Source of the DNA: Paraspadella gotoi
Taxonomy: Eukaryota > Chaetognatha
Direction: 5' to 3'
DNA length: 64,000 nt
NCBI GenBank assembly: GCA_051294375.1
Contig: CM119267.1
Location: 26,624,872-26,688,871 of the forward strand
In this document: positions 1-12,413 of the stretch, piece by piece
How positions within the stretch are numbered: position 1 is the stretch's first letter
Layout of the letters: every line of letters begins with the position of its first letter
Notes under the pieces: generated by a model
What the model was told of the DNA's origin: nothing
Database searches by the model: none
Seen by the model: the letters and a program-made list of their open reading frames with translations, nothing else
Program-made: the position numbers and the translations under genes

Positions 1-285
1 TATAGCTTTTTCTAATTTTTGACCCACTTAATGAAGGAATTTTTCAAAAAGAGTTATATTTCTTTTCATCAACTTTTTATGACAAATCCAAATCTGCAAA
101 AAAAATCTTAGAAAACACTGTTTTGAAATTTTAACATTTATTGGTTTAATACTAGTATAAATATGGTCTACTGCGTAAATTGTAAAATTTATTATAAATA
201 TTTTTTTTGCATAAATGTTCATGTATAATGTTGTTCGTTCCTCACTTTTAGATTTTTAATTAAAGTTAAACTGAGGAATTTTACT
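1..285 (-). repeat. Repeat G (copy 1)
   Basis: Inverted copy of 3455-3750. Shared blocks include ttggtttaatactagtataa and gttgttcgttcctcactttt. The two copies flank the first 3.4 kb as an inverted pair. Confidence 0.7.
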
Positions 286-289
286 ACGT

Positions 290-510
290 CTTAATCTTCA
301 CCTGTCCTCACATCTGACCACTTTCCTTTACTAAATTCTTTGTTGGAACTCTCCCTCTCTCTCTCTCTTTCTCTCTCTCTCTCAATGTTTGTGAAATAAA
401 TTATTTTTGATTTCAAATGCTGATGAAGGCTTGAGTTGTAAGCCGAAACATGTCCAAAGTTAATAAAAAACTTTGTTGTTCCACAAAAATTTTCGTTTTT
501 AATTGATTGC
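290..510 (+). repeat. Family C single arm
   Basis: One arm of a fold-back element: cacctgtcctcacatctgac, tttgttggaactctccctc, (CT)n, then a hammerhead motif at 417-458. No inverted partner is present next to it. Confidence 0.75.
417..458 (+). ncRNA. Hammerhead ribozyme motif, core intact
   Basis: CTGATGA at 420-426, stem II ggctt/aagcc, GAAA at 445-448, a 2-bp stem III (AC-AT-GT) and cleavage triplet GTC at 452-454. Stem I has only two clear pairs next to the core. Confidence 0.7.
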
Positions 511-589
511 AGATTTGAATTCCTCGTCAAAAGTTGATAAAAGAAAATATAAATCATTTTTAAAAATTATTTCATTAATTGGGTTCAAA

Positions 590-750
590 ATTTAAAAAAC
601 TATATTTAATATATAAAAAGTTAATTTTCAGCTTAAAATATAGCTTTTTCTAATTTTAGAATCTTAGAAAAAACTGTTTTGAAATTTTAACATTTATTGG
701 TTTAGTACTAGTATAAATATGGCCTACTGCGTAAATTGTAAAATTTATCG
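590..750 (-). repeat. Repeat G (partial third copy)
   Basis: Repeats the block ttggtttagtactagtataa and tggcctactgcgtaaattg from the first 200 bases, interrupted by a SINE at 750. Confidence 0.65.
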
Positions 751-990
751 CCTCATGTCCACCATCCTTAAGCCAAATCCATTGGATCAGAGGGGGAACA
801 CACCATCCCAGGCGTAGTGTTCCATCCACAGTCCTAACGACTTCCCTCTACGTTGGCAAAGCGAGACCGTCCTAGGGTAACCGCGCCAGTGACTGGAGGC
901 GTCACTGAGGGTCGGAAGCCCCCAAAGCCAACAGTGAGATGCCCCATTCCAATGGGCATCACAGGCAACCCGGCTGTTGCCATAATATAG
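750..990 (+). repeat. tRNA-like SINE, family S1
   Basis: Shares long blocks with 17330-17525 (opposite strand), including cacaccatcccaggcg, gttccatccacagtccta, aaccgcgccagtgact and caggcaacccggctgttgcc. An A-box-like tggctcag and a B-box-like gggttggaagcc are visible in the family. This copy has an extra piece at about 840-870. Confidence 0.6.
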
Positions 991-1171
991 CTCGTTTTAC
1001 GACCGTCTCAGAAAAGGCTTGGGCGACTGTTTTGAGAATCTGTTGCGCAAAACCAAGCAGAATCAAAAATCCTCGGTCTCTCCGGTGTCCAACTTTAGCA
1101 AGGATCGGGACCATGGACAGGCTTATTTTGTGATGAAAAATTATCCTAATGCCTCACCTCGAGATGCTTAG

Positions 1172-1873
1172 GAAGATCTTTGCCAAACGGATCCCGACAT
1201 TTGTCCTGACGTCTACCAGTTCACTCGGATTTCATCGAACACATTTGACGCATCTTGGAACAATCCGTCCTATTTTGCTGTTACCCTTCTTAGAACCCAA
1301 TATGATTCATTATTGAAGAAAGAAAACTTAGTTCCCATTGTGAGACACGACGCTCGCACGCTGGCCTTCCACTGGCCTCCTTTTAATTTGGTCGATGGAG
1401 ATGAGGCACGAAGGAACGAGAGCCGCCTTGATGAATTAGCGTGGTGGGAGAAGCAAGTCGCCGTCTTTTATTACATCGGGGCCATTAACGTGACTCATCA
1501 ACGCCGCGACTCTTTTCTCACCGAAACCCCGATAACCAGTCCATTTTCGGGAAGCTATGAACCTATGGCAGTTGAAAATTTCCCGCCCTCGGTTGATACG
1601 CTTTTGCTGGTTACCTGGCCTTTGACGACAAGTTCCATCAATTCTGCCAATCTTGAATTTCGGTTCCGTGGACGCGATTTAACGGCTCATCGCGTCTCTG
1701 CGTCGGTTTTAGAGTTTTCGCGGGCAAAGACGGAAAGATTTGACTCGGCGTTTTCTTTAATTGTTTCTTTGAATCCAGAACCAGAAAAAAGAATTCATCG
1801 CATCAATCAATCCATCGTCGCATCAATTTGGATATCCCGAAGAACTCGGAGCATCGTAAACGCAATCAATTAA
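1172..1873 (+). CDS. Unidentified coding-like ORF upstream of LAMP gene
   Basis: A 234-codon open frame in GC-richer DNA, preceded by a TAG that overlaps a possible splice acceptor (gatgcttag). The ATG-lacking frame reads EDLCQTDPDICPDVYQFTRI, then HWPPFNLVDGDEARR, then LAWWEKQVAVFYYIGAINVT, with sequons NES, NVT and NQS, and ends TAA at 1873. The composition looks like a secreted or luminal domain rather than repeat translation. I do not recognise the family. It could be the last exon of a neighbouring gene or a decayed gene piece; its 5' side abuts a SINE-like repeat. Confidence 0.45.
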   Translation, partial: EDLCQTDPDICPDVYQFTRISSNTFDASWNNPSYFAVTLLRTQYDSLLKKENLVPIVRHDARTLAFHWPPFNLVDGDEARRNESRLDELAWWEKQVAVFYYIGAINVTHQRRDSFLTETPITSPFSGSYEPMAVENFPPSVDTLLLVTWPLTTSSINSANLEFRFRGRDLTAHRVSASVLEFSRAKTERFDSAFSLIVSLNPEPEKRIHRINQSIVASIWISRRTRSIVNAIN

Positions 1874-2235
1874 AGCCGTCAACCAACAGCTACGTAAGCT
1901 ACGACCCCCTATAACCGGTCCATGGGTGGCTGCAGCTCAGATGAAATTATAATTAACTATTTCAAAAGCTATTCTTGAGCTCAATTGCCATTATTAATTC
2001 CACAATAATTTTACTTTTATTTTTTCGTTGAAAGCCGCGTAAGAAAATTTCGCTTGCTGTATATGTATTTTATATTCTGGCCTTTTGAAAGATGTCGGTA
2101 TGTCTGATTAAAAACCAATTTAGAGTTCCAAATTTAATTATTTAGGTTTTTAGGTATCGAAGTAGCCTTTAAAGGATATTCACTTCTAAGACTTTCCTAA
2201 AAGTTAAAGATTTGTCAATTATAATAAGAGCAAAG

Positions 2236-2920
2236 ATGACTTCGCGGTTTAACCTCTCTCTCTTTACCGCGGTCTGCTTAGCGGCCTATTTCTCCTTCAT
2301 TGCGGATCAGTTGGAGGTCCACGGCGCTTTTGCGTTAAATTCGTCATCCGATTCTTTTATTAGCGCTGCCACCGACGCGTTTGCCTCTTTGAACGCATCT
2401 GAGGAAAACAACGACATCGCAACGAAGCTGAGTAGCACGACCACACCCGGCAACTTAACGCCGACAACGATGACGCCCGGCACCTCAACGCCGACGATGC
2501 CGCCCAGCTCCTCGCCGACGACGCCGCCCGGCTCCTCGCCGACCACGACGCCCGGCAACTGGACTCCGCCCGGCACCTTGATGCCGACGTCGCCCGGCAC
2601 GCCGACGACATCGCCCGGCACAACGACGACGTTGCCCGGCACCTCGATGACGATTCCCGGCACCTCGACGCTGATGACGACGTCGCCCGGCCCCTCGACG
2701 CCGATGACGACGTCGCCCGGCACCTCAATGCCAACAACGCCGCCCGTCACCATGACTCCGTCGACGCCACCTCACCCGCCAATTCTCTCTTTCGTTGTGA
2801 TTCGGGGAAACGAGACGCTGCTGAGAGCGAAACTCGGCGCCAGGATTCGAATCCACGACGATGACGGCAAAGACTTTGTTGTTGATCTTCCCAACAGGAC
2901 CATTGCCACTGGTTGGTCGG
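2236..2920 (+). CDS. LAMP-like gene exon 1 (signal peptide, mucin, start of luminal domain)
   Basis: The start is the first ATG of the open frame (MTSRFNLSLFTAV, a good signal peptide); the frame is open slightly upstream but without an ATG. GC-rich repeats of Pro-Gly-Thr-Ser codons form the mucin. I place the donor after ...IATGWSG (phase 1, gtcaag) because the frame reaches a stop at 2989 if read through, and because the join to exon 2 restores the LAMP alignment. Confidence 0.85.
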
Positions 2921-5900
2921 GTCAAGGAGAGGAGGACTGGGCGGAGGGGGAAGGAAATTGGATTGTTAATTGGGTTGGCGGCCCGCTTTAGGTGTCTCTT
3001 CTCGTCAAATTTGTTGATATCGTAAATCTCGTTCTCACAGGCTCCACGAATTGGCTTCTCCTCACTTTTGATTCCCACAAATTGATTTTCGTCTTCGTCA
3101 ACGATTCCGTTGAAGTTTCCTACGAAACTTGGAGATTGTATGGGATCACCTTCACCGATCGGAGTGAGTAACTCGGATCATTTATTCTCATGATTGATAC
3201 TAATAAAGTATCGAACTAAAATAAATGTATATCATAATATATAATAATTTAATAATCATCTACTTCTACAAAAGAAGTGAGACGAGCTCTCTCCTGATCC
3301 ACTTTTATCATCGCCCGGACCAACTTGACCTTACGGTCTCCTCGGCCCTATTACTCTGTCCAGTAGAGTGGTGTGAAAATGATAAAATTTTAGAAAATTA
3401 AAATTCTATTTTTTAATTTTATACATTAGTGGGCACCAGTGAGCTATATTTATTAAGGCGTAGTAAAATTTCTAAATTTAACTTTAATTAAAATTCTAAA
3501 AGTGAGGAACGAACAACATTATACTAATGAACATTTATGTAATAAAATAATTTCTAATAAATTTTACAATTTACACAGTAGGCCATATTTATACTAGTAC
3601 TAAACCAATAAATGTTAAAATTTCAAAACAGTTTTTTCTAAGATTTTTTTGCAGATTTGGATTCGTCATAAAAAGTTGGTAAAAAGAAATATAACTCTTT
3701 TTTAAAAATTCCTTCATTAAGTGGGTTAAAAATTAGAAAAATATATTTTGTTTACATTTTATCAAAACAAACAAATTTTCTCTCTTTTATTTTCATATTT
3801 CTTTCTCTCTCTCTTTTTTCTTTTAATTACATGTCTCTCTCCCTCTCTCTTTTTCCTAGTCACTGATTCATAATCATAGGTAGCGGTAGCCGCACTCAAT
3901 GGGGTGAGTCAAAAATTTAGAGTGAGTACATGCTCAAACGAATATTTAGACATTTTTAAGAATACTTTCAATGGACAAAAAATTTCTAATATGGCTCTAT
4001 ACCCTAGTAATTAATTTTTTAATATTTATTTATTGATAAGACAGGTCAAAAAATTTTTTGAGAATTTTTAAATTTTAAGACCAGATTCAGATAGCTCATA
4101 AAAAGTTGTCTACACAAAGTATGATTCTTTTTTAAATATTTTTACGATAAGTGTGTCAAAAATAAGAAAAACTGTAAAAAATCATAATCATCTTTTGATG
4201 ATTTTATCAGTTTTTCTATATTTTCACTTAGAAAACGTAAGAATTTTTAAAAGCTGTAATTATATTTTTTGTTTAACTTTTTATGCTCTATCAGAATCCA
4301 TCAAAAAATTTTAAGATTTAAAAAAAAAATTTTTTGCTCTATATAGTAATATAATATTTTTAATTAGGCGAGTACCCTCAGAAGAAAGCATTTTTGACAA
4401 AAAATATTTTAATACCATAATCTATGGTCATGATAGATTATTTTAACGCTGTATACATTAGCATTTAAATTTCATCGGCTATGGCTATCATAGGGGAAAA
4501 AAACGAGCCTGCAGCTGGCTCTGCAAAGGCTTATTCTTTTTCTCTCTTTTCTCCTGCTGCTTCTGCCTTTTGATTTCTTTCTTTGCAGCTGGCTCTGCAG
4601 GGGCTCTTTCTTTTTCTCTTTTTTTCTGCTGCTTCTGCTGCTGTCTTTTGATTTCTTTCTCTCTCTCTCTCTTTCTCTCTTCTAAAAATTTTTATTATCG
4701 CCATTTATACTCAAATTTACATCTGAGATTTTCGTGGATTTTTTTCGTGGATTATTTTTTTTTTATATTCTTTATTTTTCTCAAATTTAATTTTTTTAGT
4801 ATCGAAATTTGTCATCAATCCAGATTTTTCTTATGCAATTGCGACGATCCTATTGCTTTTAAGATTTTTTTAGTCGGATCTGCTTATCAGCAGATCCCGA
4901 ATCTATAATTCACTTTGTCGGTCCGTCGGTCCGCCCCCTCAATATTGTCGGGCACTCACTTATATCATGTCAGAACATCGAATTATGATAAATTATGCAA
5001 AAAAAAAAGATGTCCGTCCGTCTCTGTCCGTTCGTCCGTCCCACCTTAGCAAATAACACCAATTACTAGTGATTGAATGGATGGATTGGAATGAAATTTT
5101 GTGTGTGGGTAGGGAAGTGAGTGATTGAGCTGGATATGAAATTTTGATGGAATCGTCCGAGTGGAAATGAGTTTAAATGTAAAAAACAAAAAAATATATT
5201 TCACTATTTGAACACCAATTACTCATGAGTGGATAGGGTGATTGACTTTAAATTTTGTATTTGGGTAGAAAGGTGTGTGATTAAACTGGATATGAAGTTT
5301 CGATGGAATCGTCCAAGTGGAAATGAGTTTAAATGGAAAAAACAAAGAACCTGTTTCACTAATTGATTATGCTTCTTTTTCTTTTTATTTTAAATGTAAA
5401 TGCAAGATGTATTAATTAATCATTAATTAATCAGTCAATCAATCAAGTCAATCGTTATCGGCATTATTCTCATCGTCGTCATTGCTTTTGTCCTAGTTAA
5501 TGACAAAGTCCTAAAAACAAACATTTGGGATCAAATTAATTAATTAATTGTCTAATTAATTAATTAACTTGAATTATTTAATTAATAATTAATTAATTAA
5601 TAATTAATTAATTTTCGATAATGATCGTGGGCAGATCCAACATTGTTTGCTCAAACTTGTTAATATATTCTTTTACCGGCCAATGTAGAATGCTGGCAAT
5701 ATTGCTATTGTTAAGATTCAAAAAAATCCGATCATAATTATAGAAAATATTAACCAAAATTTTTGGAAAATCCACCCCTTCTTTGGAAGATTTTCGCCAT
5801 AGAAGATTTTTCCCAAATCTGACTCCCGGTTGAAAACTCTTTTACTTTTAATAAAAATTTCACCAAAATGGACTAATTCACTTTACCATGATCATATCAT

Positions 5901-8900
5901 ATTAAAATAAATAAATAAAATGTAAAGAAAAATTTTGAGAGCCCTTCAGACATATGGCTATCGGATTCCTGAATTTGAATAGGGTAACTTGGAATGTTCA
6001 AAGAATGTCCTTAGAAATAGAAGGTTCTCACTTAAGAAAAGCACGGTTAGTAGAGCTCCCAGAAATACCATGCATTTTTGAAAGTTCCTGATACCTGTAA
6101 AGTTTCTTGTGCCAAATTCAGTGGAGAAAACGAATATCACAATAAAAAATTTCCCTGATGCTCTTGATGATTTTCCACGCCAGTTTTTTCGTCGTACCAC
6201 TTCCGGTTTTAAAAAATAAGGATTTTTGGAAAAAATGAGCTGTTATTCAGCCAGCATACTTAAATTATATCAAAATAAAGTTATTAATAACCTTATTACT
6301 AAATTTTTTGTTGTGGTTTTTAAATAAGGTTAAAAAATTATTATTAAGAAAGACTTCAAATTAGAAATTATTAGTTTTTTTAAGCCAAATCGTCCCTGAC
6401 CAAATTACTTTACAAATTCTAATAAGATTTATAAGAAAATATGATTTGGTTATATAAATAGAACTCTCTAAGGGATTTTAAATATTTAATCCTTAAGCCA
6501 GATATTGTCTTAAGGTTTGCCATGATCACAAAGAAGCAGCGAATTAGATAAAAGGCGCTTTGGCCTTTGTGGCTAGCAAGCCTCCCACTAACCTTAACCC
6601 TAACTCTCTCAACCAAAACCTTAGTCTAGGCCTTTTATTCATTTGCAAGCCTCAAATCTTTATCCCTAGTACAAGCCTTTCTAAGCTCGCTTATAACAAG
6701 ATTAGTATTGTGATATTGCAATTTGGACAGGCTAAGAAAAGGACAGGAAGCTTGGGTTAGGGTTAGGGAAAGTACTGGGAGAGGAATTAAGAATTAAAAC
6801 TTAGCCTATATGGATGGCGGGAAGAGGGATGCCTGAGTTGAGGCTCAGAGGTGAACCTCAGGCTGATGTGAGGGTTGGTGGAGAGGCTCTGGAGTGGATG
6901 CAGGGCTAGGGTTCTGGCATGATAAAACAGGAGGCCTAGGTTAGGGTTAGGGCTAGGAAGTGGCTCTCTGCAGATTTCACCAGCCAGGAAAACTGGTGAG
7001 GGTTGGATCAGGGACCGGTTTGGGGTTAAGGTTGAGCAGGAAGTACTCGAGCGTTAGGTGTTACTAGAAGGATTAGGGGTTTTTTCTCTGGCGCCGGTTC
7101 TCGCGTTCCATTGGTTTGCACCTCCTCGCTGCCCTTCGCTCTCGCCTCAACGTTTTTCGGCTATTCTCTGGGCGCTCCTTTTTTTGGAGGCGGTCATTGA
7201 CGCCCCGCCAGTATCTACATGCGCCATGGCGGTTTCGGAACTCTTCGATCTCGGCGTCGATCGCGGCATTATCTTTGGGGCCTGAGTCTTGTCCAGAGAC
7301 CAGTCGTTCTTCCGGCTTTTCTGTACGGACGTCTAGTGGGGCGCCTTATTGGGCGTTTTTCGGGACTTTTGACGCGTCCCCCAGCCCAGCAGCACTTCAA
7401 CGGAGTCGGCGCAACGTCGGGGCTGGGCCCTGCGGCAGCGCTGAGGCCGTGAGATAAGAAAAATAATTCCGTTCAGAATTTTATATTTTAAATTTGCAAA
7501 CAGGGATTAGGGGTAGGTAAAGTTTTGGGGGTTTAGGGTTAGGCATTAGAGTGATGTAAAAATGATAAAATTTTTGAAAATTAAAATTTAGCATATAAAA
7601 CATGAACGTAAATAGCGGAGGCCGACCGAATTAAAATTTTAATGGGAACAGCATTAAACTAATCCATTATTGGTATTAATTATTGCGTTAAAATATTTTT
7701 TTGCAAAAATGTTCCGAACCATGAGTAATTCGCTAATTAATATTATTATATTGCTATATAATGTCAAAAAATTGTTTTGGATATTTTAAGTTTTTTTAAT
7801 TGATTTTGATAGAGCTTAAAAAGTTAAGCAAAAAATATAATTATATCTTTTATTTGAAATTAAAGACGAAATCTTTTACATCAACAATTTTTATTTTTAA
7901 AGGTGCATACAAGTTTTGGCTTTCATTCAAGCCTTCATCAGTGCTTTGACAATTCACAATTTGATCTTTTTTTAAATTGACTTTGGGAGAGAGAGAGAGA
8001 GAAGAAATGGCCAACAAAGATGTGAGACAGGACAGTGGTGAAATGTGAGGACAGGTTTAAGAGAGAGAGAGAGAGAATGTGAGGGAAAAGAAATTAAATT
8101 TTGTGAGAGAGAGAGAGAGAGAGAGACAGAGAAGCAGAGGTAAACATTTGGTAGGAAAATTACATTAGATAATGTACAACAATAGTAAATTTAATAAATA
8201 AGTAAAAATAATTAAACAAACTAAATGATTTAAATTAATTCAGATTAAAATAAAGTGAATAAAGAAATGAAATTTAGATGAAATGGAAATAAGGATGTTG
8301 AGGGATAGGTAAGTAAAAGAGTAAGTGAAAAATAAGAAAAAGAAAAAGCTCAAAATGAGCTGGCCCCCCTGGGTCAACAATGGGGGATGCTGGCGATGTG
8401 GTCGGATCATTGGTTTGTCATAGGCTGAGAGGCTATTGTGGTGGAGTGCGACATGGACGGGCCAAGTGCAACTCGAATATCTCTCAGGCCTGATAAACCT
8501 GCCAACGGCCCTTGTCTCGCCTGTTGGCGAGGCGGGCGGTGGTCTGTTCTTGCCTGTTTTGCAACGGGAGTTACAGACTCCCTCTCCTCCTGCAACCGTT
8601 TTTTTGGTGGGCGCCCGGTCCGAGGAGAGTCGGACTGGGTTGTTGGAGAGGATGAGGCATCGGACATCCCTTGCGTATCGTATTTTCAGCTTTTTCTTTT
8701 TCTTATTTTTCACTTACTCTTTCACTTACTTATCCCTCAACATCCTTATTTCCATTTAGTCTAAATTTCATTTCTTTATTCACTTTATTTTAATCTGAAT
8801 TAATTTAAATCATTTAGTTTGTTTAAGTCTGTTTACTAAATTTACTATTGTTGTACATTATCTAATGTATTTTCATACCAAATGTTAACCTCTGCTTCTC

Positions 8901-9389
8901 TGTCTCTCTCTCTCTCACTCACAAAATTTAATTTCTTTTCCCTCACATTCTCTCTCTCTATCTCTCTTAAACCTGTCTTCACATTTCACCACTGTCCTGT
9001 CTCACATCTTTGTTGGTCATTTCTTCTCTCTCTCTCTCCCAAAGTCAATTTAAAAAAAGATTAAATTGTGAATTGTCAAAGCACTGATTAAGGCTTGAAT
9101 GAAAGCCGAAACTTGTATGCACCTTTAAAAATAAAAATCGTTGATGTAAAAGATTTCGTCTTTAATTTCAAATAAAAGTTATAATTATATTTTTTGCTTA
9201 ACTTTTTAAGCTCTATCAAAATCAATTAAAAAAACTTAAATTATCCAAAAAAATTTTTGACATTATATAGCAATATAATAATATTAATTAGGGAATTACG
9301 TTATCTAATGTATTTTCATACCAAATGTTAACCTCTGCTTCTCTCTCTCTCTCTCTCATTCACAAAAGTTAATTTCTTTTCCCTCACAT

Positions 9390-9420
<31 letters not shown>

Positions 9421-12375
9421 CCTGTCCTCACATTTCACCACTGTCCTGTCTCATATTTTTGTTGGCCATTTCTTTTCTCTCTCTCTCTCCCAAAGTCAAT
9501 TTAAAAAAGATCAAATTGTGAATTGTCAAAGCACTGATAAAGGCTTGAATGAAAGCCGAAACTTGTATGCACCTTTAAAAATAAAAATGGTTGATGTAAA
9601 AGATTTCATCTTTAATCTCAAATAAAAAAAGATTTAAAATTTTTGATAATTCACTTTTGACTCTCTTAATTGAACCAAGGCTCGGTACCTTAATTTTTAT
9701 GTTAGAGCTTTCTTAAGTATATCATTCTCTTCATTTTTTAAAGGGCTTTCTGAGGATATTAATATTGTTAATATTTTATTAATACTTTGTTTAAAAAAGT
9801 GCTAAAAGTTAAAGAAAAAAAAAATTTAAAATCAGTGAGTTGGAAAATGAAACCCGATTTTACAAGCCAACTTTTTCTACTCATTGTCAAGGCATATCTT
9901 AACCAGGGATGCTGGAGGCGCTAAATTTCGCCCGCCTCCCGAGACCCCCCTCGCCTCCGGTTTTGGTTCGCCTCTCATTTTAAGTACGGATCTGCTTATC
10001 AGCGGATCCGACTCTATTAATCACTTTTCTATAATCCTTTTTTCGTCGTCTGGTCGCCCCTCAATATTGTACCGGGCACAACACTTATTCATGTCAGACA
10101 ACATCGGAATTATTGATAAATTATTGCAAAAAAAATGGATGTCACGTGCCGTCCGTCTGTCACGTCCGTCGTCCGTCCGATCCGTCTTCTCAGGTCCGTC
10201 CCACCTTAAGCAAAAACACCATTACTCGTGATTGGAATGGATGATTTAAATGAAATTTTGTGTGAGGATAGGTAGTAACGTGTGTGGTGATTGACGATAT
10301 GAAGTTTCGATTGGAATCGTCCGAGTGGAACACTGAGTTTTAAATGGAAAAACAAAAAAATATAATTCACATAATTTGAGATACCAATTGCTCATGAGTG
10401 GATGGGCTGATTGACCTGGAAATTTTGTATGTGGGTAGGAAAGTGTGTGATGAACAGGAATCAGAGTTTCGATGGAATAGTTTGAGTGGAAATGAGTTTA
10501 AATGGAAAAAAACAAAAAACTGTTTTACTAAGTTGATTATGCTTCTTTTTCCTTTTATATAAATGTATCTGCAGGATTTTAATGAAATCGAAATAATTAA
10601 TCAGTTGTAATGTACTCAATTAGTAAATAAAGATTAATCAAGTAATTATGCATTAATTAGTTCAATTCAATCCGATCCATATCCCGGGTTTTTTTGCCCA
10701 TTTAGCAACAAAGCGTCCAATAACTCGTGATTGGCTGTTGGATTGGAATTAAATTTGTGTGTGTGGGTACGGATAGGAGGTGGTGGTGTATAAAGCTGGA
10801 TATGATTAATTTTTCGATGGAATCGTGTGAGTGGAAATTTAGTTAAATGGAAAAGAAACATAAGTCGAATTTACTCTAAGTATTCTTTACTTATTTGTTA
10901 ACCAATAAATATCTTCGCAATTTATCATAGATTGGATGGATAGATTGAGTTGAAATTTTTGGTGTTGTGGGTAGGAAAAACGTATGACGAAGCTTGATAT
11001 AAAGTGTCAGTGGAGAACGTACCAAGTTGTGGTAAACGTTTGAGGTTTTAAAATGTGGAAAAGAACTGTATGAGTCACATTTACCTTCGAAGATCTTTTT
11101 ATTTATCTTACGCGCGCAGTGATCAGATTGAGGATGAGATTTGTGAGCCGGGGTATTGAATGTGAAGGTGCAAGATAAGCTAGATATATATGATGAGGTT
11201 GTGACGGAATGCAAGTTTGAAAAATTTATGCAAGTTGAAAAAATGATAGCAAGTTAAAAATCTGTAAAAGCATAAGGTCGTCGCTAATTGCATAAAAAGA
11301 GAGAGAGATGAGAGAGAAAGAAGAGACGTGAGAGAGAGAGAGATGAAGGTGACAAAAAAGAGAGAAAGGAGAGAGAGTGGAGAGAGGAGAGAGAGAAGGA
11401 GACATTAACAATTAAAAAATCTGCTAAAAGACGTCAAGTATCGAGCCAGAGCCCCACTATCATAGAAAATTAGCTGAAAAATAACCGGGAAAAAAAACGG
11501 AATTGAAGCTGATCATGCGATAAACGAATTGTTGATCGTATAGTATTGATGTGAGGTAATACTGATTGATTATGTAATAGTGAATTTATTGATGTAATGG
11601 GGAATCGTGATTATTGATTGCTGATAATCAATTATTGATGCGGATATGTCATTGGTGACTACTGCTGTGATGAATAGTCATTCAGTGAATGGCCGATCGA
11701 TTGTCATTCATTGATGCGATGATTGTCCTTCATTGATGGCGATGATAGTCAATAAAACAAACAATGCGTGTATAGTGAAAGAGAGAGAGATAAGAGGAGA
11801 AGAGAGAGAGAGAGAAGAGACGAGAGAGAAAAAAGAGAGAGAGAGAGAAAGAGACGAGAGACAGAGAGAGAGAGAGAGAAGGAGAAGATATAGGAATAGG
11901 AATCCACGAGAAATCTCCTGGATGAAAATATGGGATTTTGTATTGGAAAAAAGCGGCGGAATAAATGGCAAATAATAAAGGTTTTAGAAAGGAAAAAAAA
12001 TAATCAGAATTTTCCAAAAAACAAACGATCACTGCAAAAGATCGGACAGATAGGGACAGACAACAAAAACACACAGAGAGACAAGGCAGAGAGAGAGAGA
12101 GAAAAAGAGGAGAGAGAGAGAGAGAGAGAGACAGGCCGCTGGCCAGAGAAAAGAGAAAGAGAAAGAGCGATAATATAATAATCTAAAGAGAGAGAAGAGA
12201 GAAGCTCTATATCAGCCCCTTTACCTCGTTAAAGAATCAGCAGTACTTATGGCGGCCGGCACGTAGCCGTGAGCTATTCTCTAACCCAAAGGACCCGGGT
12301 TGCGCCCTGTTCGCGGCATCGATTTTTTACATTAGTGACCCACATTATAGTCTAAAAAATTTTTTGTAAAAAAAA

Positions 12376-12413
<38 letters not shown>

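Larger units (their letters stand above)
7733..9295. mobile_element. Family C fold-back element with hammerheads and ORF
   Basis: Left arm (7733-8340) and right arm (8690-9295) are inverted copies of each other, running from flanking repeat L through aaagacgaaatcttttaca, the hammerhead region, GA/CT tracts and aatgtacaacaatag. The centre (about 8345-8690) carries a minus-strand ORF. Confidence 0.8.

Noticed and set aside
2307-2753. Minus-strand Val/Gly-rich ORF opposite LAMP exon 1
   Set aside because: Shadow of the GC-rich mucin repeats on the plus strand.
6752-6772. True telomere
   Set aside because: Only short impure TTAGGG units embedded in the middle of a contig.
8240-8764. Alternative overlapping ORFs in the centre of the family C element
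   Set aside because: Only the 8407-8667 minus frame is conserved as protein in the other two elements.
11733-12178. Arg/Glu-rich ORFs on both strands
   Set aside because: Translations of (GA)n tracts inside a family A element. The same applies at 15787-16013, 53833-54288 and 25145-25330.
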